64,000 nt of DNA from Cristatella mucedo (lineage: Eukaryota; Bryozoa; Phylactolaemata; Cristatellidae). The stretch covers positions 993,501-1,057,500 of the forward strand of contig WPIO01000023.1 of NCBI GenBank assembly GCA_009760855.2, read 5' to 3'. Below, piece after piece: positions 9,855 to 20,566 of the stretch (the first letter of the stretch is position 1; each line of letters begins with the position of its first letter). The notes below the pieces were generated by a model, which ran no database searches, was not told the DNA's origin, and was given only the letters and a program-made list of their open reading frames with translations. Position numbers and translations under genes: made by a program.

Positions 9855-10727
9855 TGACAACAAGCATAACTTGGATAGAGGTGACTTGCACAGGGTCAGC
9901 CTGCAAACATGGTTAGTGGCCTCAAGCAGAGTTTAGGCATGCCTATGCACAATGGACGATTGATATGGGCGCAGTAAACGCTGTGATAATTAGAGGCGTC
10001 GTTGGAGTCTTTTTTAATGTTGTCAAGTCAGGGTTGGTCGTGACGCCAGTCAGAAGTGAGTTCCGGGATTTGAGAGCATTGGAACCAATGCCAAGATCTC
10101 CAAATGATTTGATGTTCGCACGAGTTATAGATATACGATGAGCTTCCGAAAAGCCGGTGGTACGATGCTTAGCCTGGTGGGAGAGTGGATCTGATAGGTA
10201 TGTTGCAGCCGAAAAATAAAGGGACCTAAAAGTCAGTGACAGAAACTTGAAGTCGAATCGTTGCCTGACTAGAACAAAATGCAGGTCGGTGAGAAGTGGT
10301 GTGATTTGGCAACTGTGACGCATACGACAGGCAAAACTAGCTACACAGTTTTGCACCAGCTGTAAGCGCCTGATTGCACAAGAAGGAGAGCCTGCAGGCA
10401 TTGGGTTGCAGGTTGCAGTCGAGACGGAGTGTCGCAGATGCTTGAATAAATGTAGACGTATTATCTCTGTCTAAACAAGTCTAATTGTAGCAATGTTATG
10501 TAGCTGAAAGTTGGAAGACTTGACTGTGGAGCTGATGTGGTTGTCCACTGAAACGTTCCTATGGACAACGACACCTAGATTTTGTGCAGGTTCAATAGTA
10601 GATATGCTGCAGAGCCGATTTTGAGCTTTTACCTTTCCAATTTCTGAGTTATACTTGCTTTACTAATAGCTAGTAAGTTGGTTTTATCATCATTCAATTT
10701 AAAAGATTTTGCTGCTAGCCACTCATT
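9855..10727 (-). repeat. Family A LINE relic (post-RT ORF2 to 3' UTR)
   Basis: The minus strand encodes a nearly open C-terminal ORF2 block with IRRLQLVQNC, ITPLLTDLHF, LSHQAKHRTTGFSE and NIKSFGDLGIG. These are the counterparts of IRRLQLVQNSAARL, ITPLLADLHWLP, HQAKRRTTRFSES and LKSFGDRAFSS in the 58-59.9 kb copy. Upstream it decays into the LKLNDDKTNLL region near 10690-10720. The 3' UTR words (GACATGCACAGGGTCAGC type) are visible at 9885-9910. Its 5'-truncated end directly abuts a family B LINE in the opposite orientation. Confidence 0.8.
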
Positions 10728-11345
10728 ATGGCTGTGGTACTGAAAAAGCTGCTAGGCCTTTGCAGCTGGTGATAGATATGGCTGCAAGGCTAGTTGAAAA
10801 ATCCCAGAGGTTTATCATGGGTCTCCTTTTCTCAAAGAGCTGAATGGCTGACGGCCAATTTACGGACATAAGTTCCTACGCTAACCTGCGAAGCCTGACA
10901 CGGTCTGACTCTTTCATACCTAGCTGAACTCCTGTACCAGTTTTACCTTTCTCGCTCTCTCTGGTCCTGTACAGACAATAAATTAGCTTCTCCATACCTT
11001 CTTTTAAAGACCATTTGCGAAAGAAGCTTTTGCTGCGCAGGTCATATACTTCGGAACATGCTCCCACAATTCTTATGAGACTACACATATTTCCCTGCGG
11101 CCGACTGTGGCTTACATTTTCCCGTCTTCTTTAGCTGCTACGTTTATGCTACTCACTTCCTTGACTTGCTTCTTGCCTCCGCTGTGCTGCAGACTTTCCA
11201 TTATTTTTCTTGGGACTTGTTTAGCTACATTTTGCACATCCGAAGCCACTTAGACTTTACGTAATATATAGCAAACTCCCCTACGAAACTTGCACTTAGT
11301 CTTTGAGGCTTTGTGGTAACATGCAGCGATCCGTTACGTTGCATT
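10728..11345 (+). repeat. Family B LINE relic, C-terminal part and 3' end
   Basis: The plus strand matches the family B copies at 12.5-13.4 kb and 19.0-19.9 kb in order: CTAGGCC..TGCAGCTGG, the KELGWLTVDQRI region (AAGAGCTGAATGGCTGACGG), the PSYLAELL region (ATACCTAGCTGAACTC), and the ..CAGAAGCTTTTGCTCTGCAGG region (GAAGAAGCTTTTGCTGCGCAGG). It then runs into a 3' UTR ending near a TTACGTTGCATTAG tail. All frames are broken. Confidence 0.65.
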
Positions 11346-11463
11346 AGCAGGGATGGGTTGATGAAGGAATAAGTGTAGTTTTAAGAAGTAGATGGCAGCA
11401 GGGACCTGATTCTGACAGCTCCTATGTATAAATGAGAGTATTTTTTGAGGACTGAAATGTGTA

Positions 11464-11690
11464 ATAATATTAATGCAATTGCATAGGCACCCACAGATAA
11501 CTTAATCTCTTTGCTGGCACTTTACTGGGGCTGTGGAAAAAGCATGACTGAAATTGCAGTCGTAATATTCGGAATGTCATTAATAACATTGTTAGATGTG
11601 ACATGCACAGGCTAAACTTTTCGAAATGACTTGTAGCAGCTGGCACAGTGATAGGAGGCAGAGGCATTAGCATTAGCCGGCATTATCTGA
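11464..11690 (-). repeat. Family A LINE, 3' terminal fragment
   Basis: ATGCAATTGCATAGGCACCC, then ACTTAATCTCTTTGCTGGCA and CTTTAC, matches the complement of the family A 3' end (ATGCACTTGATAAAGCGCCC, AACTCAATCTCTTTCTAGGC). The GACATGCACAGG word at about 11597 belongs to its 3' UTR. It is heavily truncated. Confidence 0.55.
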
Positions 11691-11699
11691 GTCGTAAAA

Positions 11700-12490
11700 T
11701 TTAAGGGGCGTCAAGTTGCCATGAAAATGAAGCAGTACAAAGTGGGTATGCACATCCAACAAGCTTCATGCATGTACCTCGATCTAATCAGGTTCAACAA
11801 GGTGAGAAGTGCATTTTACATGATGCAGAGATGGCTCGCTGGTAAATTGGACTCGCCGTCTGTAAACGAATCTACTATGCATGTTGTCTAAAACATATGC
11901 ATTCTATTTTTTATCCGACAAGAGGATTTGGTTTGCTTGGAAGAGTGTGACTGCTTTTAGATCCGGGCTCATCGTATGCCCCTGTAGATATCAATAATTT
12001 GGTGTATTCCTCTAGCTTTTCAGATATTTAAATTTATATTTTGGTATTTACCCAGTTTTTCATATTCCCCGCGACATATTCACTTCTACCCCCTAGCACA
12101 GCGCCGCCACGTATTAATCCTAATCAAAAGCAGACGAGGTTTCCAAACGCACCCTATTATTGCCACCCAAAGGGAAAAGAGCTCAATCTGGCACTAGGTC
12201 TACGGCACATGCCGGTCCAGAAGAGGACCCTCGGCAACCAGGCGTCACCTAATGCCATTGCACAAAGACAGCGTCCTGCTTGTTTTTATTCGGCGAACAG
12301 TAGCAGAAGCTCATAACTCGTAATACAACAACGTATTTTTTAGGTTTCTTACTGTAATCGATTCACCGAGCAGTTACAGAATACAAATTATTGGGGAAGC
12401 AGCAGAGATCGGAGAGATAATAAAGACATGGGCTATAGCTTTATCGACAAAATCTCCGCTACGACACAGACAGCCATGGTTCCGGTGCAA
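11700..12490. other. No recognisable gene
   Basis: An open frame of 91 codons at 12041-12316 (plus) shows no features I recognise, and nothing else here is supported. Confidence 0.4.
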
Positions 12491-12494
12491 TGCA

Positions 12495-13405
12495 GTCTCT
12501 TCATCTAAGTATCCTCCACGCGTATGGCTTGACTGGCTTTGCTCTTCTAAAAGGTAATGCTGCTGTGCGACCCTCTCACTACATGCTCAAAATCTAGGTG
12601 CCCTACTTGACAACTCCCTAATTTTTTAGAGCTTCGTTAACAAGACTACTGTCACAGTTGTCCATCACGTTTGATCCCTATCTAAAATTAGGAACTGTCT
12701 ATCGAGGTGGCGTGCATACTATTTAACTAGCTCCTAGGTTCTGTCTCGGTTAGATTATTATAATTACTTTTTGGCAAGGCTACCGATAAAAGCCACTAGT
12801 CTAATGAAACTGGCAATTAATACGGCTGCAAGGGTATTTTACGAATACAAGTGGTTTGACTCTGTGTCTCATTTGCTGAAAGAGTTTCGATGGCTGACGG
12901 TAGATCTACGGACAGCTTTAAGTTCTTACGTCTACCCTAAAGGCCCAAGACAGCTTGACTCCGTCATACCTAGCCGAACTGCTTCACCAGCTTCATCCTC
13001 CTTGTGCCCTCAGGTCCTTTATATACATAAAATTAGGTGCTTTATTCCACCACTTAAAGATCGTTGGCGACAGAAGCTTTTGCTCTGCAGGTCCTAGACA
13101 GTGGAACTCACCTCTACCATTCTTACGCAACGACAACTACTCTCCTGCTGCCGCCTATGCCACATTCTTTCCTTCCATCCTGAGCTGATAATTCCATGTT
13201 ACTCACTACCTCTAATTCCCTCCTGACTCTGCTTTGCTTCCCACTTTCTCTTTGTTGCGTGAGACGAAGTATGTTGGCTACCGAATGCGTACCGAAAGCC
13301 GCTTGAGCTTTGAGTTCGCTATGGAAAATTCTCTTGCATAACTCCCACTTAGTTTTTGTGATAGTGTGCAGTTACTGACGAGGATAAATTAACTTACATT
13401 ACATT
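12495..13405 (+). repeat. Family B LINE relic with ATTAC tail
   Basis: The 5' edge is in a decayed LVGHPK..AGLKGL region. It then reads VRPS, LAPRFCLG*I (LSSVLSRLDY counterpart), LLKEFRWLTVDLRT, LDSVIPSRTAS, and CRS*TVELTS, with ACTCTCCTGCTGCCGCC following. The 3' end at 13388-13405 is TTACATTACATT, the (ATTAC)n tail that marks family B. Open frames at 12771-13188 are fragments of this ORF2. Confidence 0.7.
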
Positions 13406-13753
13406 AACCTCTCCCTGGAAGCCATGGCATTCTGTAACTATTGGTAAGCAGTTATGCATTTTACTTTGGCAACATTTGGAAAACGTGTTGAATATCATGC
13501 GGCCCTTGGAACAATGAATAAAAATATAGGCGAGACATTTCAAGATGTCATCTTCTTGCGATTTATTGGTGACAAACACATTCTCAGATTTTGCTGCAGC
13601 CATAATCTTCACAACTAAAGTGAAAAATTCCGTCACGCCGCAATTTGACACACTTGCGTCACGTGGTAAAATAGTTCTCTTACGACAAGCGGCAAGATGG
13701 AGCAGCATTGTCTTCAGTGACGGGACTATTATGACTCGGCGAAGCGATTTCAC
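13394..13753 (-). CDS. Unidentified 119-codon open frame
   Basis: This is one of the longest non-LINE open frames in the window (119 codons including the start; motifs ILPRDASVSNCGVTEFFTLV and KIMAAAKSENVFVTNKSQ). It lies on the coding strand of the SAMHD1-like gene, about 480 bp beyond exon c. It does not resemble the SAMHD1 part expected next (HE..S..MFEHLI type), so I do not join it to that gene. No domain is recognised. It may be a chance frame or a remnant of an element. Confidence 0.18.
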   Translation of the reverse strand: MKSLRRVIIVPSLKTMLLHLAACRKRTILPRDASVSNCGVTEFFTLVVKIMAAAKSENVFVTNKSQEDDILKCLAYIFIHCSKGRMIFNTFSKCCQSKMHNCLPIVTECHGFQGEVNVM

Positions 13754-13919
13754 AGGCGTGAGCTGTTCGTAGTGGAGGAAGAAGGAGTACCAATAAAATG
13801 ACTTTAAAGTGAAGCAAAGTTTCTAAATTGGTTCGAATAGTTTGGATAAAATTAATTTTCATTTCATAATGTCAGTTGCCTTTCGTGAAGGACCTACTGT
13901 AACCCAAGAAAGCTAGTAT

Positions 13920-14112
13920 TGTCGGCGCGCTTTTTGGCACAAATTTTAGGCGGGCTTTTTTCCGAGCTTTTTTCCTGTGCTTTTTCCAACTCAATTTTTA
14001 CGGCAGGCTCTATTTGACGTGGTTTATTTGGTACGCTTTTTTGGAGCGCTTTCGTCCGCACGCTTTTATTGGCACGCTTTTTCCGCGAGCTTTTTTCTTG
14101 TGTGCTTATATG
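13920..14112 (+). repeat. Degenerate GC(A/G)CGCTTTTTT minisatellite
   Basis: A short G/C-rich core followed by a T run recurs irregularly at 14-30 bp spacing: GGCGCGCTTTTTGGCAC, GCGGGCTTTTTTCC, GAGCTTTTTTCCTGTGC, GGTACGCTTTTTTGG, GCACGCTTTTATTGGCAC, GCTTTTTCCGCGAGC, TTTTTTCTTGTGTGC. It lies 120 bp beyond exon c of the SAMHD1-like gene, so inside the next intron if the gene continues. Confidence 0.6.
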
Positions 14113-14231
14113 GCGGCGTTGACATAGACATAGTGAGCGTTTTATTAGCCAGAAAATGAACTGAATCTATGAAGGAGAAGTGGAAGCGATTTTTACCAGG
14201 TTTCTGTGAACGCACTGCCTTATTTACTTAC

Positions 14232-14308
14232 CGACCATTGTGACGTAGCGTTTGGAAAAATAGATGGCATTACATGCCGATCAAATGTTCGTGAGAATGG
14301 ACCTTGGC
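14232..14308 (-). CDS. SAMHD1: SAMHD1-like exon c (HD-domain active site part)
   Basis: Acceptor CATTTTAG at 14309-14310, donor GTAAGT at 14226-14231. Two bases complete a Gly codon shared with exon b, then 25 codons begin GQGPFSRTFDRH and end NATSQWS, in phase 0. Human SAMHD1 has GHGPFSHMFDG and then KWTHE at this place, so the exon boundary falls just before the HE of THE. The aspartate matching human D218 is kept. Human H210, a catalytic histidine, is Gln here (codon 14304-14306, CAA), and human H215 is Arg (codon 14289-14291, CGA). These changes suggest lost or altered dNTP hydrolysis, a diverged paralogue or a decaying gene. The next exon, which should start with a HE-type motif, was not found down to position 1. 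Confidence 0.85.
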
Positions 14309-14378
14309 CTAAAATGATGAGCTGGCTGAAGTCTTTACAGTGATTAGCCTAGCGGTCTGCAGCAAGAGATGAGTTTAC

Positions 14379-14497
14379 CTAGATCATGGCAGAGCCCAGC
14401 AATTTTCACACAAAGAATGTCTTCATCAGTAATTTTTAGATCGTCGTTCTGGCTCTCTTTCAGATTTTGCACAAGCTCGCCAGCTAAGTAGCATACT
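14379..14497 (-). CDS. SAMHD1: SAMHD1-like exon b (HD motif)
   Basis: Acceptor TTTCATTTTAG ends at 14498 and donor GTAAAC starts at 14378. One base completes the Gly codon of exon a (GG plus A), then [32 protein letters not shown], and one base of the next Gly. Human SAMHD1 has VGYLAGCLV and [15 protein letters not shown]. The CHD triplet holds the metal-binding H206 and D207 of the human enzyme, so the HD motif proper is intact. The exon is 119 bp, open throughout, with phases that fit exons a and c. SAMHD1 enzymes are dGTP-activated dNTP triphosphohydrolases. The function of this copy is inferred from homology only. Confidence 0.9.
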
Positions 14498-14734
14498 CTA
14501 AAATGAAAGATAACAATTAAAACGGGTGTAAGCAATTAAACCAGCTTAAGTCCAACATTTTGTAATGCTCTCAACAACCCCATACTCTTTTATCAGCTGC
14601 AGTTATAAAAAATGACATTACATTTATTAGGCATCTTTACGGCGAGGGCAAGAGAATCACTGGTCACAGGGAGCAAAATTTTCTTTTTAAACAGCCAGCA
14701 AACGGTCTGCTCGTTTACGCGTAACTACGATGTA

Positions 14735-15000
14735 TTAAATCTCCGTCTCTAACTCTACAAGTCTACTAAGATTATGTGGATGTTACGTGTGAGAGTTTTC
14801 TATAGCCGACTCAAAGCCTAAGTGGCTTTCGCAACTCCTTCGGCAACCAATGGAATTCATCTGATGCAACAGAGATAAAGTGAGACGCATAGATGAACCA
14901 GGAGAGCAGTTGAAGTAGTTAATAGCACGGAAGTAGCAGCTCAGGAAGGCTGGAAAGAATATGCCACTGTCTGCAGCAGGAGGGTACATGTTGGGTGTCG
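14735..15000 (-). repeat. Family B LINE, 3' end
   Basis: Minus-strand CTCCTGCTGCAGACAGTGGC, TTTCCAGCCTTCCTGAGCTG, TCTCACTTTATCTCTGTTGC and GAAAGCCACTTAGGCTTTGA match the 3' portion of family B at 13130-13320. It ends with GGAGATTTAATACATC near 14735, like the family B end at 40260. It sits in the SAMHD1-like 15-kb intron. Confidence 0.6.
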
Positions 15001-15114
15001 TGTAAGAATTGTGAAGTTAATAACAATACTGCGTTAGTGTTGCCCCTCAGAGAACTGAATCTGTTTCTGAGAACTTAAATGTGATGCATACAAAGTCTTA
15101 CAAAATTATTGTAT

Positions 15115-15765
15115 TGTTACATATGGAAGCAGCAGGCACATGGTAAGCAGGCATATGTCCAGGAAAGATGAATCACAAAGACCCACTACATGTTGTCACA
15201 AACAAGTTTGTTTTAGTAAATGTCGTCAAGTCAGGAGACTCTGCCAAGTTCATTGATCGTGAGTTCCAGGCATTGGACGCAGGCTAACTAAAGGCATGGT
15301 CCCCACAGAAATTGGACTCATTTCAAGGCACAGCCATCGATTTAAGTTCTAAAAGCGAGTGGTAATATGCTTAGCCTGCTGAGGGAGTAGTTCTGATAGG
15401 GAGGCCGGAGCTCGAGAACGAAGGGACATGAATGTAAATGATGGAACCTTGAAATCGATAGGCTGCTTGATTGGCAGCCAGTGCATGTCAGCAACGAGCG
15501 ATGTGATGTTGCAACTGCGACTTTCACGACAGACTAGCCTAGATGCAGAATTATGCATTCACTATAAGCACCCGATTAAACACTCAGATAGACCAGCAAG
15601 CAGTGCGTTATAGAGGTCGAGATGGAATGTCACAAATATGGGACCAGTTTAGATGTATTGTCCCTGTGTAGGCAAGCGTGAATTTTGGAAACGTTGTGCA
15701 GTGAAAGAAGGTAGCTTTGTCTGTGGTGCTGATCTGGTCAATTAATGAAACTCAAAGTGTGTTTT
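15115..15765 (-). repeat. Family A LINE relic, 3' half
   Basis: The minus frame reads NSASRLVCRESRSCNITSLV, MHWLPIKQPIDFKV and LLPQQAKHITTRF, the family A C-terminal ORF2 block. It is followed by 3' UTR words (GACCCACTA and GATGAATCACA in complement). The 5' end near 15765 abuts a family B copy in the same orientation. Confidence 0.7.
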
Positions 15766-16740
15766 ACAGTCTAGAAACTACAGAACAGAAGCTTTCGTGA
15801 CCAATTAACATAACAAAAAATGTATTGTCCGTACAGAAACTGAGGGCATGTTGAGGCTTAAACTGCTGCAGTTCAGCTAGGTATGAAGGAGCAAAGCCTT
15901 GGCCGGCCTTGTGGGTCAGCACGTCAACTGGTAGTATTCCTTGATCAATCGGCAGCAATCCAAGATTTGTAGCAAAGGATACGCATGGTCAAACCGTCGG
16001 AATTTGTTATCAGTCATGGCATTTACATTAACTAGCAGCTGCAGTAGCCTAATGGCTTTTTCCTGTAACCAAGCAAAACGGAATTACAATAATTTAGCCG
16101 AGGCAGAACCAAGTAGCTAGTCAAACGTTTTGAAATTCACCTTGTAAGACAATGACAATGTTACATGCAGATTGGACATGCCGATTAGCTATGGAAGCAG
16201 TCTACTTTCTTTTCAAATTATAGGCAGCTATAAAGGACTGATCCTAAATCGAGCACATAGTGAGGGTTGCCCAACAAAGTCGCCTATTAAAAGATCATAG
16301 TCTTTTGGTCCTGCCTAGTGCTTGATGTCTGCTATGAGGTGCAGTTCAGTTTAATCATCGTTTATTGTCAGCAAAGTTTCCAAAATCTAGAATCAAATGT
16401 CTGCATGCCAATCATTCAGTTTATCAGTCGCTGCAACAGATTCCCACAGTTCTGATACAAATTACAGCTGAGTATTGTCAGGATACAAGCGATAGCCTAT
16501 TCCACTTGCCCAAATTACTTTTCCAAAGATATTTAGTATAAATTGAGAATAAAAAATGACGGGGGACGGACCCTTTGGGGACTCCTCAAGTTACTGATTG
16601 TGTGGATGAGGCCGGACCCCCATATCATATGGATTGAACACGACCGAACAAGTCCAAATTGAACCAAGCCAGTGCCTCTTCTGCTTGACCGATTGTTGTT
16701 CAAAATCTTCTAGGTAGGCGCTCAATAATTTCCATGGTAA
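15766..16740 (-). repeat. Family B LINE relic including RT motif B
   Basis: The C-terminal part reads PIDQGILPVDVLTHKAGQG, PSYLAELQQF and GHESFCSVVSRL, the KELGWLTVDQRI to CRSRTVELTS stretch of family B. Further upstream (higher coordinates, minus strand) GVPKGSVPRHFLFSIYTKYL at about 16520-16585 is the reverse-transcriptase motif B (GVPQGSVLGPLLFTLY in related elements). A broken YADD-like region lies near 16480. It is frameshifted and inactive. Confidence 0.65.
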
Positions 16741-17170
16741 TTGAGAGATCTATTACTTCTATGGCAGTAAGATTCCCGTCATCTTTGCTGCATATTATGT
16801 CATTGTTTACGTGGAGGAGAGCAGTTTCAGTGGACAGCTATTACTTGAACCCAGACACAAGTTTCCTTTCTTTTTTGGGTCTCTCTGGCCGGACTCGTAT
16901 TTTGATTACAAAAAAGAAGCCCTATCGTTTCTAAGTTTCCGATTGTAGTCTAAAAGGAATTCTTTAAAATTGACTGAGTAATCATCACTTCCTATCGGAA
17001 TTCAAGCCTGCCATTAATAAGCAAGCTCTTTAAACATACTTGGTATGTTCAGGTGGGACTCGATGGCAAGCTTATACTGGTTGAGTCATCAGCCAGGACG
17101 GGGCGAGGACTGCAGACAACCCGAGTGCAGTTACAAGCGCGAACATTGTTTTACAGAAGCTTTAGAATGC
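16741..17170. other. No recognisable gene
   Basis: I see nothing supportable between the two family B LINE blocks. An open frame at 16734-16934 has no recognisable features. Confidence 0.4.
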
Positions 17171-17171
17171 A

Positions 17172-17465
17172 GTGAACGGAACTGCTGAAAACGCCGTGCC
17201 CGTCTCAGTCAAAGAAAGCCTTGAGCAACATTCTGAGATGGCTGGGGGCTTCCAGGCAGATTTGGACAGGGTTGCCGAATATGAAGCTCGGAATTATTGT
17301 AGTGTAAGCATGACTGTGGCAGAGCTATTTATGCAGGACACGGCAGAAGAAATACGACTAGATGAGAAACTGAAACGAAAACTTTTCTTTTGGGATGTCG
17401 TACAGAATCTTTTTAATCATTATTTGTATTTATCTCTGCATGGGGATAATACAAGTCTCAGGTAA
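17172..17465 (+). CDS. Unidentified 97-codon frame upstream of LINE endonuclease
   Basis: An ATG-started frame rich in acidic residues (SVKESLEQHSEMAGGF, DTAEEIRLDEKLKRK) lies a few hundred bases upstream of the family B endonuclease remnant and on the same strand. Position would suit an ORF1 remnant, which in L2/CR1 elements precedes ORF2. I see no zinc knuckle, PHD or esterase motif. A host exon or chance frame is equally possible. Confidence 0.2.
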   Translation: MNGTAENAVPVSVKESLEQHSEMAGGFQADLDRVAEYEARNYCSVSMTVAELFMQDTAEEIRLDEKLKRKLFFWDVVQNLFNHYLYLSLHGDNTSLR

Positions 17466-17639
17466 TGACATAGGCGCCGATCAGTAAGGCTGTAGAAACA
17501 GCTCAAAAAGCCCAAGTATCCACGAAATCTTAGTCCGTACCTATTATCGTTTTGTTATCATCGTTTAACTGCATTTCTACATGCTATTGGTGCTGCTAAG
17601 GTTCGTAAATTATGCATAATCAAAAAAAGCACCCCTGTT

Positions 17640-19880
17640 CCGACGCTGGGTATGGAGCTAAGAGCCCTCTCGTTCGATATTCCTAGCAAATCACGAGCCG
17701 TTCAGCTCATTCTCCGTCTTACGTTGCTGTGAATCTCTCTTAACTTTGTCATCGTCATGCCTGCTATAACTCCTCGTCCCACCTTAATTCTTGTCTTTGA
17801 AATATTTACTCAATGTGCAGTGAACGCCTATAAATAAGGATGACCTTGTTTTTGGAAAAGGCCTCGAACTGCTCGCCTTGACCATAACCTGGTTACAATT
17901 GGTTAACTACCTGACCAGTAGCGAACCAACATCGATGGGCTTCTTTATTCACAAACTTTTTGCACTCCCCTCGAAGCTGTCTTTTGAATGTATCGCATTA
18001 AGTTCACCTGAAAAAAAGCACTTAACGTGACCGTAGTCTTTCTCCCCCAGGTACCAATTATTCCTGTATCACACATTTATCTTATCTCATTTATATTCCT
18101 TGTGCTGGTAATCGATCCTTCGATGCTAAGGGTAATTTAAAATTCTTTTTGATAACTTAGCTTACGCCTACGCACAGAATTTCTTACACTGACTTATTTT
18201 TGTCTTTTGTGGCTCATCTGCATGGCCCCACTCACATCAAGTGTCACACACTAGACCAAATTTTCTCATACAACTGCACTTGGTCATCGCCAATTATCAC
18301 CAAATTCTGGCTATCTGACCACATGCCGATCTCATTTGTTGAACAATAAGTGCCCCCCCGCCTCAACAAAAATAAACTTTGAGTTCCTAAACCTTGAGAC
18401 CATTGGCGTCGATTCTGTCGGTGTGAGAATGTCTTCTTCGCCTCTGATGCTCAATCCTTTTTCAAATCTGCCATCACTGGTTGATTGCTACAACACGACA
18501 CTAGCCGACACGCTTGACGAGTTGGCACCTCTGACTAAGCCCATCGGGCGCCATTGCCTAGACGGCCTATGGTTTACCACAGACATTAAACTAGGTAGGT
18601 CTACTAAGTGCTCATGTAAAAAGCATGCAAAAGATCAGGACTGCCCATCGACAGCCATACGAGGAATTCTGTAGATATTGATAATCGATCATAGCAAAGG
18701 CCAAGTCTACTTTCCATAAAAACAATGTTGAAAAACAGATGCATAATCAAAAATGCTGATGTTGAAATCAGCAAGCTCAGTAACCTCTCCCAGGTTAGCT
18801 CTTTACCTAGATATAATTGTGATGGTCTAGCTGATCGCTCCTCTAGCTTCTTTACGAACAAGATAGACACGATCAGTGATTCCAGACCTAGGGATGGAAG
18901 CATCACTTTGTATCTTGTCCTCAATTCCATGCTGTACCTCAATGTCCACATTGAATGAGGAAACTGACGATGGAAAATTTCTCGTAACTAAATGACGATA
19001 AATCCGAACTTCTGCTCGTAGGTCATCCTAAGCATGTGGCTGGATTAAAAGGCCTTGCTCTTTTAATAAGTGATGTTGCAGTACGACCATCACCAGGAGC
19101 CCGAAATTTAGAGGTCGTTTTCGACAGCTGATTAAACTTTAAAAACCTTCATTCAGGAGATTACTTCTACAGCTAGACATCACGTCCTATCCCTATCTAA
19201 GATTATAAGCTGTCTTCCATAGTTACTTGCAAAACATTTAACTAGCTCCTTAGTTCTGTCTCGGCTTGATTATTGCAATTCCCTCTTTGCTAAGCTACCA
19301 CAAAAAGTATCTAGGCCACTGCAGCTGGCTTGAATATGGCTGCAGGGCTAATTTTTAAGTCCCAGAGGTTTGACCACGTGTCTCTTTTGGTAAAAGAGCT
19401 GGGATGGCTGCGGTTCGACCAACGGATACAGACCAAAGTTCCAACTTTTACCCACAAGGCCACTGCGGCTAGGCTCCTCCACTGCTGCACCAGTTTCAGC
19501 CTCCTCGTACTCTCAGGTTCTGTATGGAAAATAAGTAAACTTTCCATTCTTCTGCTTAAAGACCTTTGGCAACAGAAGCATTAGCTCTGCAGGTCGTAGA
19601 CTGTGGAACTCACTTCCATAATTCTTACGCAACGACAACTACTCTCCTGCTGCCAACTATGGCTCATCATTTCAGTGGTTCTGTGTTGATACTCCAATGC
19701 TATTCCCTAGCTCAACTGCTGCTGCTACTGACTCTGCTATGATTCCCACTTTCTCTTTGCTTCGTGAAATGAAGTCTATTGGCTTCTGAATGCCTACCGA
19801 AAGCCGCTTAGGCTGTGAATATGCTATACAAACCCTCTTTTTAACACCCTTATAGTCTGTATTGCCTTGTTGAGCTACAG
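17640..19880 (+). repeat. Longest family B LINE: endonuclease, linker, then C-terminus; RT palm missing
   Basis: From about 17850 the plus strand reads GLELLALTITWLQ (APE endonuclease N-terminus, GLxxLALTETWL type) and SFECIALSSP. Next are a decayed VVVxYRPPG stretch and HTLDQIF (the HTLDLIF of L2/CR1 endonucleases). The EN-RT linker follows: YNTTLADTLDELAPLTKP, WFTTDIKLGR and LADRSSSFFTNKIDTISDS. At about 18960-19000 it jumps straight to a decayed LNDDKSELLLVGH, skipping the fingers and palm including the FADD box. It then continues to KELGWLRFDQRIQTKVP and the 3' end. It has many stops and is a dead, internally deleted copy. Confidence 0.7.
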
Positions 19881-19894
19881 AGGTGATAGATTAC

Positions 19895-20515
19895 GTTCCA
19901 TGATTGCTTCCTCAAGTTCATATCCCAATTAAAGAAGACAACTAGTCCTCTAGACCTTCATCAAACTGCCCTGCTTTTACGATGCATAGATCTGCTGCTG
20001 TCATGCATAAGTAACTTCATAAATACGTCGTTGGCCTCAGGTCAAGACCCAGTAATATTCAAGAAGGCTGTAATCAGGCCACAACTAATAAAATCACTAC
20101 ACCACGAGAACTTGAGCAACTTCCGCCAAGTCTCCTTTCTACGGTTCAATAAAAGACATACGAACGAGTCGTGGAAGACCAGCCGGACTCATACATAGAA
20201 AATTCAAATCTTGCTAGTAAGTACCAGTCTGGTTTTAGGGCTTCACTTCACTAAACCTCCATTGCTTTGGTGTATAATGACCTAATTATGACAGCAGACA
20301 TGGGTAGAGTCTCACTGATTGTTTGGCTCATTATTTTGGCAGCTTTTGAAGCGATCAGTCGCCAAGTCCTTCACAAGCACTTCTTGTCCAGCCTGGGCAT
20401 CACTGGCACTGAAATGCAATGATCCCTGTTCAACATCAGTGGGACACTACAGCATTAATGTGCTTGGACGAAAATATTCCGAGAGGCCTCTGAAGCATGA
20501 AGTACCAAGTAGGCT
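19895..20515 (+). repeat. Family A LINE relic, RT fingers/palm part
   Basis: Reading along the plus strand with frame changes one finds FISQLKKTTSPLDLHQ, then SLASGQDPVIFKKAVIRP, ENLSNFRQVS, SKYQSGFRAS, MGRVSLIV, AAFE and SLGITGTEMQ. These align in order with the RT domain of the 58 kb copy. It ends in the EVPLKYGVP region, which the next family A copy repeats from its own start. Confidence 0.7.
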
Positions 20516-20566
20516 TTTGTAGTTCGATTGCATGCAGGCTCCTCTGATAAGTCACCAGCGAACAGC

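Noticed and set aside
13394-13753. Continuation of the SAMHD1-like gene after exon c
   Set aside because: The translation lacks any match to the expected next part of the HD domain, so it was not joined to the gene.
17500-17880. A 2A-like self-cleaving peptide upstream of the LINE endonuclease
   Set aside because: Some related LINEs carry one and the frame IPSKSRAVQLILRLTLL looked suggestive, but no NPGP-type motif follows.
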